From: Brachynemurus nebulosus
Taxonomy: Eukaryota; Arthropoda; Insecta; Neuroptera; Myrmeleontidae
Direction: 5' to 3'
Length of the DNA stretch: 64,000 nt
Assembly (NCBI GenBank): GCA_035578155.1
Contig: JAPWDM010000001.1
Span: 3,600,172-3,664,171, forward strand
Positions 49,875 to 61,195 of this stretch are shown here, piece after piece. A program made the translations under genes and the position numbers. Every line of letters begins with the position of its first letter. The stretch's first letter is position 1. The notes under the pieces are model-generated. The model ran no database searches. It saw nothing but the letters and a program-made list of their open reading frames with translations, and had not been told where the DNA came from.

Positions 49875-50227
49875 GAATGGTAGAGGGCCGAGGAAGCTTC
49901 TACCAACGCCCGCTCTAGCGTTTACGCCGCCCCGGCCAAAAAAGAAAAATCCCACCTCGGTGAAACCGGCGGCCTTTTTTCTTTTGCTCGTCAGTTTCCG
50001 CCTTTAAAATTTGCTACCCCGAGCAGATGCCCCGGTTGCCCTCCCTGGAGCGGACCATGCTTCTACCCCAAGACAAAAATACAATTGATGAGCAAAAAAA
50101 AATATGGAGCAAAACAAAAAGAGAGCAAAATCTTATTATAAAAGCTCCTTAACAATGGGTTCGGGTTTCCTCTATTTGGTGTGGCCCGGAGTAAACCACT
50201 TCTGTCGCCTGCCGACGTTTGCCACTG
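49875..50227. mobile_element. Probable hAT relic with 8-bp TSD TTTCTAGA
   Basis: TTTCTAGA precedes and follows. The right end (...GTTTGCCACTG) is hAT-like, the left end is poorly matched. A second octamer-flanked unit is nested inside. The TSD is a partly palindromic 8-mer, so chance is possible. Confidence 0.5.
49905..50061. mobile_element. Probable nested hAT relic with 8-bp TSD CTTCTACC
   Basis: CTTCTACC flanks both sides. Ends (C)AACGCCCGCTCTAGCG and the inverse of CATGGTCCGCTCCAGGG match weakly. The interior is GC-rich (GCCGCCCCGGCC). Confidence 0.55.
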
Positions 50228-50235
50228 TTTCTAGA

Positions 50236-50633
50236 CCCGATAATAAACGTTAAAAGATTTCTCGATCCATTTTACTTCAGCGACCTGAATTAAGCTTTGC
50301 TAACATTGAAAAATTGCCAAGTTCGGGTTAGGAATGTATTAAGTCGGAGTTCCTCAATGGCTACAGTTTTTCACTGCTTCGAGGCAAAATACAGGGCAGG
50401 GTGTATCCTAAAAATGGATAAGCCTAGTCAACAATGTTACTTAAATTCAGTTAAATTGACACTTTAAGTGAGCATATGAATACTACGTAAGTTTAAATAC
50501 GAAGAAAAGTTCGCCACAGTTATAGTAATGTTCACAAGCACTCAATAATATTTGAAACTGAAATAACTGCTTCTCGCATTAAAGAGAGTAATAGACATAT
50601 AACTGACTGCTTGTTAAACTGGAGTGGCTTTCG
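50236..50633. other. No gene recognised
   Basis: AT-rich spacer before the SINE. Confidence 0.4.
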
Positions 50634-50835
50634 AATAAGGATCAGTGGTAAGGCACTTGACTAGTAATGATGAATCCCGGATTCAGATCCCAGTCGATCC
50701 AGTACATGAGAAAACTAAAACAAAACTCAAATATTGATCCAAATATTCAAAATAAACAGTTTGATTGGACTCTTCAAAAGACCGGGCCCTAGCCTTTTGT
50801 CTCATTTTTTTTCATTTTTCTACACGATGATCCGA
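50634..50835 (+). mobile_element. tRNA-headed SINE-like repeat (copy 1)
   Basis: The head reads GGATCAGTGGTAAGGC (A-box-like) and, ~35 bp on, GGATTCAGATCCC (B-box-like), the spacing of an internal pol III promoter. The body contains CTCAAATATTGATCCAAATA and CCGGGCCCTAGCCTTTTGTC. The body recurs without head at 53990-54115. Head is too degenerate to be a working tRNA gene. Confidence 0.6.
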
Positions 50836-50949
50836 CCCTAAGTGCCAATATTTATCTGAATTACAACCTCAGCCAAGTGGTCGGCAAACGACATTTCATA
50901 TTACAAGATCTAATGCTATTCCAATTAATGACGAAAATGAATCCGGGCT

Positions 50950-52505
50950 CACGGAAAAAAAGAATTATTTCAATCAAATAAATTTTATTCAAACCAAATA
51001 AAATTCTTGTTTGTATACCGTCAAATAAGTTTCATATTTCCATGAATTAAATTTTTCGTTTGAGATTTAAATAAATTTTTAATTTGCACCAAATAAAAAT
51101 GTTATTTACGTGAACTTGAACGTTGTTCTGATGGAACTTCCTACTTTATTTCAGTAGAAACAAAATATATTGTATTGCAAATAATAATTTTATTTGTATT
51201 AAACACTTTATTATTTAGGGCACTCAGTTTTCTTATTTAAATCAAATAATTTTTCACTCTGTTGAATTTTATTTCTATTTGAATTGAGTTTTATTTTTAT
51301 TTACCTGAAAAATAAATATATATTGGATATAATAAACGAAAATCAATTTATCAGCACACTGATTATTATTTATTGTTAATACGTAATCCATATTATTATT
51401 ATTATTATTATTAATATTAATTATTACAATCAAATAATAAAACATACAAGTTCAAAATGTAGTATAATTTATGCATTTTCCAGTACATAAACAGCAAACT
51501 ATGTATCATACATTCAAACAGGTAACGTAAACAACCATATAAAAAAATTTCAAAAATAAATTTTAAACAATGAAATTCTTCAAATTTACAAATACTTTAA
51601 TAAAACTTTGGTTGTTTGTTTTTTTAATACTTTTTGAATCACGTATTTTTAGTATTACATAAATAAACGCTAAATTAACGTTAACTTATTAGTATCACTT
51701 ATCAGTATCACATAACACAAGGACACAACCCAATTAACACAAACACAAACATAAATATCCAAGGCCTTCAAATATGTCATTTGTTGCGGCAGTGCTATTT
51801 TCAATGTTGTATATTGTCTGAAAAAAAGCAATACAATTTATTATGGACAATATGGGCGCTTAGTATATCTACTGTTTATTAAAATAATTAATGTGTTACT
51901 TAAACTTACCAACAAATATAGGTTATTTTCTTCAAACATCAGCTTTTAGAATCTCTTTCAGTTTTTTTTATCCGTCGTATCAACAATTATTACATAATAT
52001 ATTAAAACAAAAGCTAAATACGTCTAAAACAATTTATACAATGTAGGTATACATAGTGAAATTTAATTTCGAATTAAAAGTTTTCAACCAAGATCCAAGA
52101 TGTCGGTTAATAAATATTTTTATGTACTGTAAGTCCTATAACTAGGCCTACGTATAACATTGCTTGGCTTGGCTTCTACACGTGACCACATTTTCGCGCA
52201 TGCGTTGTAATTATTTTGTTTTTGTCGTAACTGTTTTGTTTGAATCAAACAAACTAATTGTTTGAGCCAAATAAACTTTGGTGTGCATGAAGCTAAATAT
52301 GATACACAGAAATAAAATATAAACAAATAAACAATATATAAAACTGAAATAATGTGTTTGTTTGAAATTTATCAAAAAACACAAACAAAATAATTGATTC
52401 CTGGAAATAAGAGAAATATTTTAGTGATCAAAATTTTATTTGGACGAAATAATATTTCCCAAACACGCAGTTTCGTTTCACTGAACTAAACTCTTTTTTT
52501 CCGTG
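50950..52505. mobile_element. TIR element with CACGG(A)n ends and CAAATAAA repeats
   Basis: CACGGAAAAAAAGA at the left is inverted at the right. CAAATAAA/TTTATTTG words are scattered through it. An ATT run is at 51391-51412. No transposase. It interrupts a tandem monomer, which fixes its borders within a few bases; a target duplication is not clear (T or TA). Confidence 0.7.
51391..51412. repeat. (ATT)n microsatellite
   Basis: Seven tandem ATT units continuing into AATATTAATT. Confidence 0.9.
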
Positions 52506-52737
52506 TACGTGAATTCTATTCCGAGTTAATGAATTGTTTTTTAACATTTCTTTAATGCTTAAAAAAGTGTCGATATTTGTCTGATTTACCTACACGGTCG
52601 GCTTAGTGGTCGAAAAAAACGATATTTTATATTACACAACCTAATGTTATTCCAGTTACGTTAATGGTGGAAATGATATTAGACTATAAGAGTTATACTC
52701 AAAATTAAAGAATTGATTTTTAAACATTTTTCTAATA

Positions 52738-53693
52738 GGGTGGATGCGGGAGAGATGCCGCACATATTGAAAACACTTGATAATTCTTAAAGTATGCATT
52801 TAATTGACTTGAAATTTGGTACACAATAAGAATAAACATTGTTCTTTAAAATTATTTATAAATAATTTTAAATTTTGAGTCATACAGGATTCATAATTAA
52901 CATTTTTGTAGAACCTGCAAAGCGACGTCTCTCCCACACCTATGGGAGAGATGCCGCATCAAAAAAGGTGAAACGCCGCATACTTCATATTAAAAATTTT
53001 GCATTTTAGACACACCTCCATACATAATGCATGTCACACGTAACCATTTTTGGCACTTTATACATCTTAACCAGTAAACTTTTTTTTTGTTTCTGAGTAC
53101 CTTTCAAAACATTCAATACACAGGCAATCATCATTATTTTCGTTATCTTCACTAATATGAGGGCTCTTCCTGATCCATTAATGGATCTTTTATATTTACG
53201 TGGCAAAATTTACAGTCTAAAAAAAAAATTGCATAATTAAGATATATAAGTGTATGTTTTTAACATGTAATATGATGCGGCATCTATACCAACTTTAAAT
53301 GCGGCATCTCTCCTTTTTGTTGGGATAGATGCCGCATGTTGCTATAGCAAGCATAGTGCGGAATTCCAACCTAAAATTTTATACAGTACCTACTTTTAAA
53401 ATATACCTAAATTCATAACAAAACTCATTTTCATTAAAACAATGAAATATACATTCTTAAATTCTAATGAATTAAATGCTTGATAAAATATTATGTTAAA
53501 AAACTTACTTTTCAATAATAAAAAGTTGGATAGTTACTAAACTGATGAACTAATCATAAATGTTACCATATACAGCTTAAATAAGTAACTTATTTTAAAC
53601 ATATAATCCATTAATAGCACTATCTATCAATCAACGACGAACTGTGGCTACTGCGGCATCTCTCCCGACGCGCAATCTCTGCTGCACTTACCC
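52738..53693 (-). mobile_element. Pogo-like element with TA flanks, GGGAGAGATGCCGCA family
   Basis: TA|GGGTGGATGCGGGAGAG at the left; the inverse of GGGTAAGTGCAGCAGAG|TA at the right. The phrase GGGAGAGATGCCGCAT occurs near both ends and internally (52943-52960, 53300-53335). The minus strand encodes a frame-broken pogo finger. It sits in a TA within a tandem monomer. Confidence 0.78.
53010..53215 (-). pseudogene. Pogo-like C-terminal zinc finger, frameshifted
   Basis: One frame reads D-D-C-L-C-I-E-C-F-E-R-Y-S; after an A-run a second frame reads W-L-R-C-I-K-C-Q-K-W-L. Together they form the C-x2-C ... W-x-x-C-x2-C-x3-W pattern of pogo transposase tails. The shift lies in a homopolymer of A, a natural slippage site. 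Upstream catalytic sequence is not present. Confidence 0.6.
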
Positions 53694-53989
53694 TATTTGG
53701 AAAAGTGAGGATATTTGTATGAATTACTTAATCCGTCAAATGGTCGAAAAACGACATTTTGTATTACACGATCTAATGTTATTCTAGTTAATGACGGAAA
53801 TAATTCCGGACTACAAGAATTCAGAGTTAAAGAATTGCTCTTAAATATTTCTCCAATGCTTACAAAAGTATCGACAGGACGGATTAACCCACTTTGGGGC
53901 TCTAGACGTTTTCTTTTTATAGGATCCCTCTTACCCCCATAAGATATGTAGCACACAAAAAATAAAAAACAATAAATAATACAAAACTA

Positions 53990-54115
53990 CATTATGTGGA
54001 AAACTAAAACAAATCTCAAATATTGATTCAGATATTCAAAATAGTCACTTTGACCGGGCCTTCTCAAAAACCGGGCCCTAGCCATTTGTCTCATTTGTCT
54101 ATATATGCGATGATC
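53990..54115 (+). repeat. SINE body without head (copy 2)
   Basis: Aligns with 50709-50835 (CTCAAATATTGAT, AAACCGGGCCCTAGCC, ATGATC-G-CC) but lacks the tRNA-like part. It follows the last monomer. Confidence 0.6.
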
Positions 54116-54419
54116 TGGTCCTGTTTACAGACACCCTGTATTTCACATTTTCATCAAAATAAATATACTTATGACGTTTCATATTGCCACGAATGACATA
54201 AAAATGAAAAATCATAAGAATGAATAATTTCTTAGATTTTAATTTTTGGAGTCTATAATACAGAAAGAATGAAATTAGTCGTTGTTTGTCATTTGAAAAA
54301 AAAGTGAAATACTTATTTTAGTCATTTCGTCAAGAGTGAAATAGTCGACTGAAAAATGAGTACTTAAATGCGGAAAGAATATTTGACTAAACCTCAAAAA
54401 AATAATTTATAGACCGTAA

Positions 54420-54837
54420 GGCCCGATTCACACTATAGTGCCGATATCGGTACGCTCCCGCTCCGGTCTCGCTCCGATATAATCTTGTTGTATTCACATT
54501 ACAGTGCTGATACCATGCTGGTACCTATTCGTTCTCCATTCATTCGCATTATAATGCCGCTCTCGAAACGCTACCAGTTCGGTCTCAGTTTGATGCAAAC
54601 ATCTTTTCATAACAACTAAATGCAAGCGGAGCGGAGTGGAATCATAAAAAATGTTTACATTATAGGTACAGTTCCTAACAAGTCTGATATCGCTCCGATA
54701 AAATATTACCTGAGTGGTATTGGTATTGGAGAGGGACTGGATCACGACTGATATCGGAGCGGTAATGTGAATACACTCATTGAATTGGGAGCGTAGCAAT
54801 ATCGTACCGAGAGAGGAGCGATATTGTGGATCGGCCC
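54420..54837 (+). mobile_element. GGCCCGATTTACATT MITE, copy C, TAA flanks
   Basis: TAA|GGCCCGATTCACAC to ATCGGCCC|TAA. Shares all internal blocks with copy B. The 120-codon minus-strand frame across it is not conserved in copies A and B. The 3-bp duplication suggests a Harbinger-type family. Confidence 0.85.
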
Positions 54838-54840
54838 TAA

Positions 54841-55708
54841 TCCACTTGACTAACAACCTTAAATCAATAGTTAAGCAAATAGTAAAATTAAATCAGGTGT
54901 AAAGAAGTTAAAGCCTCTGAATAAGTCCTAGTGAAGCAATTTTTTGGCACAGCGCTTTGTTTTGGAATAATGGAAATAATAGACAACAACTTCCAAGATG
55001 GTGTTACAAAGTGATCAAGGTAAACTCAAAGGTCAACAAACTAAATTTTTCGTGAGTATCTTCTTGCCATTGGTTGTGTGGCAACTATTCAAAATAATTA
55101 TTCAAAATTAGTAAAATTTCTACAAAAGGGGTTATATATAGGAGAGACTACAATAGTCCTTTTACAAAATAGTTTAGATACTAGTACTTACAATTCAAAG
55201 ATCTTTGTCAATCGCTCATTTATTCAACTTATTTCTATTAACAAACATCAAGATAGCTTTAATTGTACCAAGTACCTACCCATACATACTTTGTTTTCGA
55301 TTTTTACAAGTTTTATATCTTGGATAAAAGCGTACCGCTTTCGTTTTTTTGCCCCATTTACGTACGTTTTTAAATAATACTTAATTACGTTCGACCAACT
55401 TGGACGGTTTCTTTTCAACTGTCTCAGGCAGTGTACTTGAATAATCAGTAGCGAATTCACAATAGATGTTGTGCTTGGACGTACATACGTAATACTATAA
55501 TCTATATACTTGTATTATTTGGATTTGCCGCTCTTCAATGTTCTTATGTAAATAAATACATAAAATACAAAAAATGCCGGAATATCGCCGCATGTATTGT
55601 TTTTACATACAATTATTTTATTGTCTTATAAATTCAAATCAGATATATGTATATAGCGCATAACATTTCAAATAGTCCGGGAGCCAGATACGAAAGAAAA
55701 TACCTAAT
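54841..55708. other. No gene recognised
   Basis: AT-rich; overlapping 99- and 70-codon frames near 55.1-55.5 kb lack domains. Confidence 0.4.
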
Positions 55709-55716
55709 GTTGGCAA

Positions 55717-56473
55717 CAGTGGCGTAGCATGCCTTGGAGGGGCCCTGTATCATAATTAGTTGCGGGGCCCAAATGAAGGGTAAAGATTTCTCACAAAAGA
55801 AACAAAAATGCATGCATTAAATTAAAATAAATATTTATTGATTATAAGTTACCGCTTCCTCCTAGAATTTGAGCTAGCCAAACAATTCAAATTAAATATG
55901 CAATTTTCTTGCCTTTATTTCGGCAAATTGATTTATTAAATCATCTATAGCTGAAGACGGTTTCAGTTTTCCTAAAATTTCTGCCTCTGTAGACAATAGT
56001 GACAAATCTGATAGCCGTTCCTGCCCCATCGAAGTCCTTAGGTAATTTTTTATCAGTTTTAATTTTGAAAACCTTCTTTCAACTGTTGTGGTTGTAACTG
56101 GAAGGGCCAAGAATAGAAAGCATGCTGTTATTATCTCCGGAAAACTGGATGCAAGACTATTCAATTTTATCAGAAATAATTCCATGAGTTCTTAATGGAA
56201 TGAGTTTTTTGAATTTCAGATTTTTAGCATGTTTTCAGAGCAATTAACCCGGGAAAAAAAGAGATTGCTTTTTTGACTTTTGTCATTTCTGAAGTGAAAA
56301 CTCTATAGGCACGTATGACAGTTTTTTTTACATGTTTTTTTCTCGGGAAGCACGAGATTAAGTGACATTATGGATAACATTTTACTAATTTTTGCTTATA
56401 CAAGTTAGGGGCCTATGTAGCTCGGGGGCCCCGTATCATTGATACGGCTGATACGGCTGTAGCTACGCCCCTG
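55717..56473 (-). mobile_element. hAT element with exact 8-bp TSD GTTGGCAA
   Basis: CAGTGGCGTAGC...GGGGCCC at the left and GGGGCCCC...GCTACGCCCCTG at the right, flanked by GTTGGCAA on both sides. It encodes the C-terminal dimerisation domain on the minus strand and has lost the rest. Confidence 0.9.
55892..56185 (-). pseudogene. hAT dimerisation domain (ZMYM1-like)
   Basis: A 97-codon open frame: L-A-L-P-V-T-T-T-T-V-E-R-R-F-S-K-L-K, I-K-N-Y-L-R-T, Q-E-R-L-S-D-L-S-L-L-S, then a K-A-R-K basic end. It is the same domain as at 14080-14465 but from a different hAT lineage (V-E-R-R-F versus G-E-R-S-F, different termini). The catalytic core is absent. The reading frame is intact over the whole domain. 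Confidence 0.85.
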
Positions 56474-56502
56474 GTTGGCAACGAAAAGGATTCGAAATCC
56501 TA

Positions 56503-57059
56503 CAGCCTCTCAACAAAAAAAAGAAAAAAAATACGCATTTTTATGTCGAACTTTTGGCTTAATGAAATTAAGGATGTTTTAACATGATGGTACGTGTTAC
56601 ATGCTATCACGCAATAATCATTTTGTCTTAGTTTCACATCATTTATTACGTCCAGTGCACGTCCAAAACATCGTAATCGCCTGTGTAGCGAGTGGGAAGC
56701 CAAAAATGGCATAGAGACAATGAAGTGGTCTTCACTATCTCCAGATGCTAATCCAATAGAAAATGTTTGGAGTTATATGAAGAGGAGGCTTGCTGGAGCT
56801 CACGTTTTCACTCTCGTCCAGCTGTCGCGTCGCATCAAGAAGATTTGGCGTTCTTTGCCAGTTCATTACGTTGAAGCACTGGTCGAGGGTACCTATTCCA
56901 AGGAGATGTCAAGCTATTCTTGATAATAACGGGGACTGGAAGTCTTATTAATTAATTGTGCCATAGAGTTGAGAGCTTACTTTCATGTAAAATGAAAATT
57001 GGTTAAGTATATAACAAATTAAAAAAAATGCGTATTTTTTTTCTTTGTTGAACAGACTG
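56503..57059 (+). mobile_element. Tc1-like element, internally deleted, TA flanks
   Basis: TA|CAGCCTCTCAACAAA and the inverse of CAGTCTGTTCAACAAA|TA bound it, with AAAAAATACGCATTTTT just inside both ends. About 30 bp lie between this and the TSD of the upstream hAT. Only the transposase C terminus remains. Confidence 0.85.
56720..56951 (+). pseudogene. Tc1/mariner (DD34E) transposase C terminus
   Basis: S-P-D-A-N-P-I-E-N-V-W carries the third catalytic acidic residue (E) of the DDE triad, followed by L...I-K-K-I-W-R-S-L-P...Y-V-E-A-L-V-E. A frameshift near 56898 moves the original C terminus (P-R-R-C-Q-A-I-L-D-N-N-G-D-W) to another frame ending at 56951. The first two catalytic Asp are missing. 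Family is secure from this motif; activity is excluded. Confidence 0.85.
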
Positions 57060-57419
57060 TATGTTCTTCAGTCTTCACGTATCTATCTAGATATACAAGT
57101 TATCCTATGAAACCTTATTTTATATACAGTACTAGCTGACCCAGCCACGCGTTGCTGTGGCTCAGTAGTTATAATTGATTGAATTAATTTTTTCTTATCA
57201 TTTCAAACGATACACTGCACAATTATAACACAATACACAGTATACACAGTATACACAGTATAATTACATATAAAAATCATTGACATCGTGAACATAAACC
57301 AATATGACGTCGAATAGAATGTATAATCTAGAAACCGAAACACAGCGCCATCTACCGGGTGTCTACACAACCTAGATGTCAAACGATGTTAGATTAAATT
57401 ATCACAAATTACTTTCTTA

Positions 57420-57840
57420 TCACAGAAGAAAATCACTAAAAGGTGTGGAGGAATGATCATTACTCAATACATACCTTTCGATCAATGAAATCACCACATT
57501 AACCATTATTCAATGGGCTTGCGATTGTTTTGTGACTAATATATCTATCAAATTTTAATTTCGTATATGTTGCGTAGTAATCTGTAAGTATAAGCAAAAC
57601 AATTTATATTTTATTTTGATCATTTCCATATAGATGCATATATTATACTATTATACAAACATTTAATGAAATTAGAAATATTATATTAAAAATTTTATTC
57701 TTTTGATTTAAAATTTATATTAATTTTAATTTATTACTCACTCAGATGAATTGTGACACTCGCCACGCAAACTGAGCTTGTGTCCGAATTTCATCTTCGT
57801 GGGTAATAGCTATCGTTACTAGCTTATTGAATAATATAGA
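57420..57840 (-). repeat. Dispersed repeat with hairpin (copy 3)
   Basis: Reverse-complement copy of 30285-30790, more diverged, with the GTGACACTCGCC...GTGTCCGAATTTCATC hairpin at its right end. The ~300 bp upstream hold CTAGCTGACCCAGCCACGCG and three tandem TACACAGTA units near 57240, otherwise nothing I can assign. Confidence 0.72.
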
Positions 57841-58023
57841 TGCTATTGTAAGGAAAAATAATAAAAGTTTATTATGTTAACATAACAATGGAAATTAACT
57901 CAAAGAGTTATAATTACTCAATTAATTAATTATTACTCAATAAGTGCATCTTCGATTTTGATGAGCTTTGGTGTGTTATAGGTAGGTAGATAGTGTAGAT
58001 AGGTTAAAGTAGATAGGTTAAAT

Positions 58024-58203
58024 CAGTGATTTCCAAAGTGGGGTCACGATCCCTAAGAGGGTTGTAAAAAGAATTTGTTATAGATCACAAACCATTTTTT
58101 ATACATTTCTACAATTTTCTACATTCACCCATTCTTCGAGGGTGTCCTTTGATATTTTTAATTGCACAAGGGGGTCGCGTTCCAAAAAATTTGAGAAACA
58201 CTG
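58024..58203. mobile_element. hAT MITE, 180 bp, near-exact 8-bp TSD
   Basis: CAGTGATTTCCAAAGTGGGG and the inverse of CAGTGTTTCTCAAA are classic hAT ends. Flanks GGTTAAAT and CGTTAAAT differ at one base. Confidence 0.88.
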
Positions 58204-58269
58204 CGTTAAATAATACATTGTATTTTTTTAAACAGTATAAACTAATATACTAGCAATGACGACGAAAAA

Positions 58270-59550
58270 GGGCCCTCATAGTGGCTTTCCAGAAATACCT
58301 AGCGGACTGAAATTTCATATGTAAATAGAGTTAATGTCTAGGGTGTGCCCTTTGGTGGCTTCAATTTTTAACCCTCACCTCCACCATTGTTACATCAAAA
58401 TTTAATGTTTTTGTGTGTTTTTTGGTGGGTCTGAGACGCGTATAGTTCCCTCCCTCCAATAAACCCAGAGGGATGCAATTTTGTATATGGATTCAGTTAG
58501 TATCTAGGGTGTCTTTTAGGGATTTCGCATTCTGCTGTTTCCCCGTTTTTACACCAAAATCCCATTTTTTTTTTTCTTGGTGAGTCTGACATATCTATAG
58601 GCTCCCTGAGTAAATCTAATACTGGGTTTACATTTAGCTAGTAACCAGCGCTGTTAAGCACTAGCGCTGGTTACCAGCAATTATCAGCTTAATGTGAACT
58701 AGAACCAGCGACTGGTTCGACCAGCGCTGGTAAGTTTGGATTGATCCGAATTTTGGCTGATTGACAACGTCTGGTAGCATATAAAAAATGGCGTAAAATG
58801 AATAAAAGCGACAAAGCAAACGTCAAACATTCTACACCTGTACTTGTTATACTATAAATATTGTAATATTGTGTATTATAAAACGTGCACTGACATGTTG
58901 ACTAAAATTAATGCACATAAATGTATCTCAAAGTAATTTCTAAATTTTGTGTGAGCTGGAATTGCATCACAAAAAAGTGTCTTTTTTTAGTTATATCATC
59001 TCTATTTCTCTAATTAAACTTAATAATAATTCATCGCAGATTTTTCCGGACTCATACGAAGGTGATTCTTGTACGCTTTGTAATCTTCATCTCTGACTCC
59101 CTTTAAAAAATTTGTACTTAGTCCTTGCTGTGACCTCCTTAAAATCCATTCCCTTATCCATAATATTTTTTTATTAATTTTTTTTTATCTTTTGATTTTA
59201 ATTTCAATTTCTAAAATTTCACGCACCATATTAAAAGCTAAATGAAACAGTTTTTTTAACTAATAAATTAGCTGCTGGCTATTATAGCAATATGTAAACA
59301 GTAAATTGGATGGCTCACCAGCCGTTAGCAGGTACCAGCGCTGATTACCAGCTAAATGTAAACCCGGCATAAGGGACTGAAGTGTCCAGAGTGTGCCAAT
59401 ATTTAACCCTCACCGCCACTATTTTTACTCTAAAAATTTTTAATATTTACCATAAACAATAAAAAAATATTCAATCACATTCAGATGATAAAATATCGAA
59501 GATGAGGGGAAAACACAACTCGAGTGATTATTCTCTACTACTCATGGCTC
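58270..59550 (+). mobile_element. Helentron-like element, copy 3 (5' part missing)
   Basis: Contains degenerate ~160-bp units (CTAGCGGACTGAAATTTC, CCCAGAGGGATGCAATTTTG) and the 3' terminus CCGAAGATGAGGGGAAAA...CTCATGGCTC. The conserved 5' end and TA tract are absent. A 750-bp MITE interrupts one unit. Confidence 0.7.
58620..59369. mobile_element. MITE with TAA target inside Helentron-like copy 3
   Basis: TAA|TACTGGGTTTACATTTAGC and the inverse of TGCCGGGTTTACATTTAGC|TAA. ACCAGCGCTG motifs cluster at both ends. Ignoring it rejoins a tandem unit (AAATC-TAA-GGGACTGAAG), confirming the borders. A Harbinger-type origin is inferred from the 3-bp target. Confidence 0.82.
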
Positions 59551-60099
59551 TTTTGTTGACATACCTGTATCGTAACATAATACTTATTTTAGCTTGACTT
59601 ATTTTTTCTGAGACATCCGGTATAATATGACTTGCCACAACTTTGTCATTTATTTTATTGAAAGAAAGAGGTGATAATCGTATCATGTATTTGGAACATT
59701 ACATCCTGCGTACTATTAACTGCTATACCATTACATGATCCAAAAATATGCAATTCCATACATAAGCATGAACATAGGTACATATTATGGGTACTAGTAC
59801 GTGTGTGTATTGGTCTGTTTTGATTGCACAAAATACATTTTTAACATTACTGACCAGTTAACATTTAAAAAAAAAATAACCAGGATATGTATTTGATTAC
59901 ATTTTAAGATTATTCTTAAATGCTCATGTTAGACAAAGATCTAAATAAATTTTCTATTTAAAAAACAGAAATAAAAGTAAAAAAAAAAAATTAAAATACA
60001 TTTTCAACATAATACATAAACATAACAAAACACTGTGAAAACCACGTGATCGATTCAAAACGTCACCAGTCAAACACGACGAATCAAAGAAAAGTCTTC
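59551..60099. other. No gene recognised
   Basis: AT-rich spacer with poly-A runs near 59860-59990. Confidence 0.4.
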
Positions 60100-60560
60100 A
60101 GTTGTTGTAATCTATTAAAAAAATTTTTTCTTTGGAACCGCGAAGAGGGCGTGTTTGGTATCCATCTGTCGTGGCGCGCCAATCACATTGGCGGCCATAT
60201 TGTTGAGTAGGCGTGGTGGACGCACATTGTGAGTGACGGACACCGTTGAATGACGCGGAACCTGTTTTAATAATAAACTCACTCACTGAACGGCAGACGA
60301 AGAGGAGAGCAGCACCTGATATCTGTTTTTTTTTTTTTACAATATTTTTTATTTTATTCAAAGCTAACTTTTTTGGAAGTGATGTTTTAGCTTGAACTAC
60401 ATATCCGCGGTTATTTTACTCCGGTAACTTGACTTGTGTTGTTTGATACCTGCTGCTGATGCTATATTAGTCTTTTTTTTCTGGTATCCGATCTTTTACA
60501 CTGGTTCGGTCCTCGTTAGTTAACGTCCGCGATTGATTCAAAACATTTTTTTGAAGACGT
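60100..60560. promoter_or_regulatory. GC-richer, CpG-bearing block; possible host promoter/5' exon
   Basis: Unlike its surroundings, 60130-60320 is GC-rich with CpGs (GTCGTGGCGCGCCAATCACATTGG, split as GTCGTGGCGCGCC and AATCACATTGGCGGCC) and includes CCAAT and GGCGGCCATATTG motifs. A minus-strand frame of 87 codons (60098-60361) spans it without a known domain. No repeat partner exists in the window. Regulatory role is speculation from composition. Confidence 0.3.
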
Positions 60561-61195
60561 TATTTTTTGCTTGCGTTGTTTATTCCCATCAAAATTTTAC
60601 GATACGAATAAAATTTCTAACAAATTTCAATATTTTTTTATAATCGGTTAAATTTTGCCTATATACAAACGCTAAATGTTTTATGCGATTAATTGATTGA
60701 ATGGTTGAAGGATCCAAATGCATTTCGATATTTTACCAATCCGGTTCTGTGATTGGCATCTTTATTGTTGAGGGTCAAACTCAATTAGTTTGAACAAATG
60801 ATTGATGACATTTGTTAGAAGGTTTGTAGTAGCTGACATCACTTGCCACTAGAAATAGTAATCGATTTCTTATTTAAATTTTGCTAACAAGTTACCTGTG
60901 TAGATTTTATTAACCTATATTTTTATAATGTCAAAAGTGAGGTGATTTTTTGGAATTTCTTTAAAGGTAAATAAAAAGATCGATTTTTGACGGGTTCCTT
61001 CATAAGACATCTAGCAATATGCAGAAAAAAATTTCTGGAGAAGATTTTAATTTTAACACCTAATTATTAAATTGTTTGGATAAAATTTGGGGACACAATT
61101 TCATACTCTACCCCACGACTAAATATATTATCACTCAAGAAAGTTTTTACCTTCAACGATCTCCTTATTTAAGGCCTGTTTCAATAAATTAGTAT

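Larger units (their letters stand above)
50850..53885 (+). repeat. ~170-bp monomers, three copies split by two transposons
   Basis: Monomers near 50850-52565 (minus 50950-52505), 52566-53705 (minus 52738-53693) and 53706-53885 share GGTCG(A/G)(A/C)AAACGA, TATTACA-GATCTAATG-TATTCCA-TTAATGACG and AAAAGT(G/A)TCGA. They are the reverse complement of the pair at 17535-17880. Skipping the two insertions restores a continuous array. Confidence 0.75.

Noticed and set aside
50634..50702. tRNA gene
   Set aside because: Box-like motifs are present but arms cannot be folded into a cloverleaf by eye and the sequence is repeated as a SINE body elsewhere.
54494..54856. 120-codon minus-strand frame
   Set aside because: Lies within MITE copy C; the frame is broken in copies A and B.
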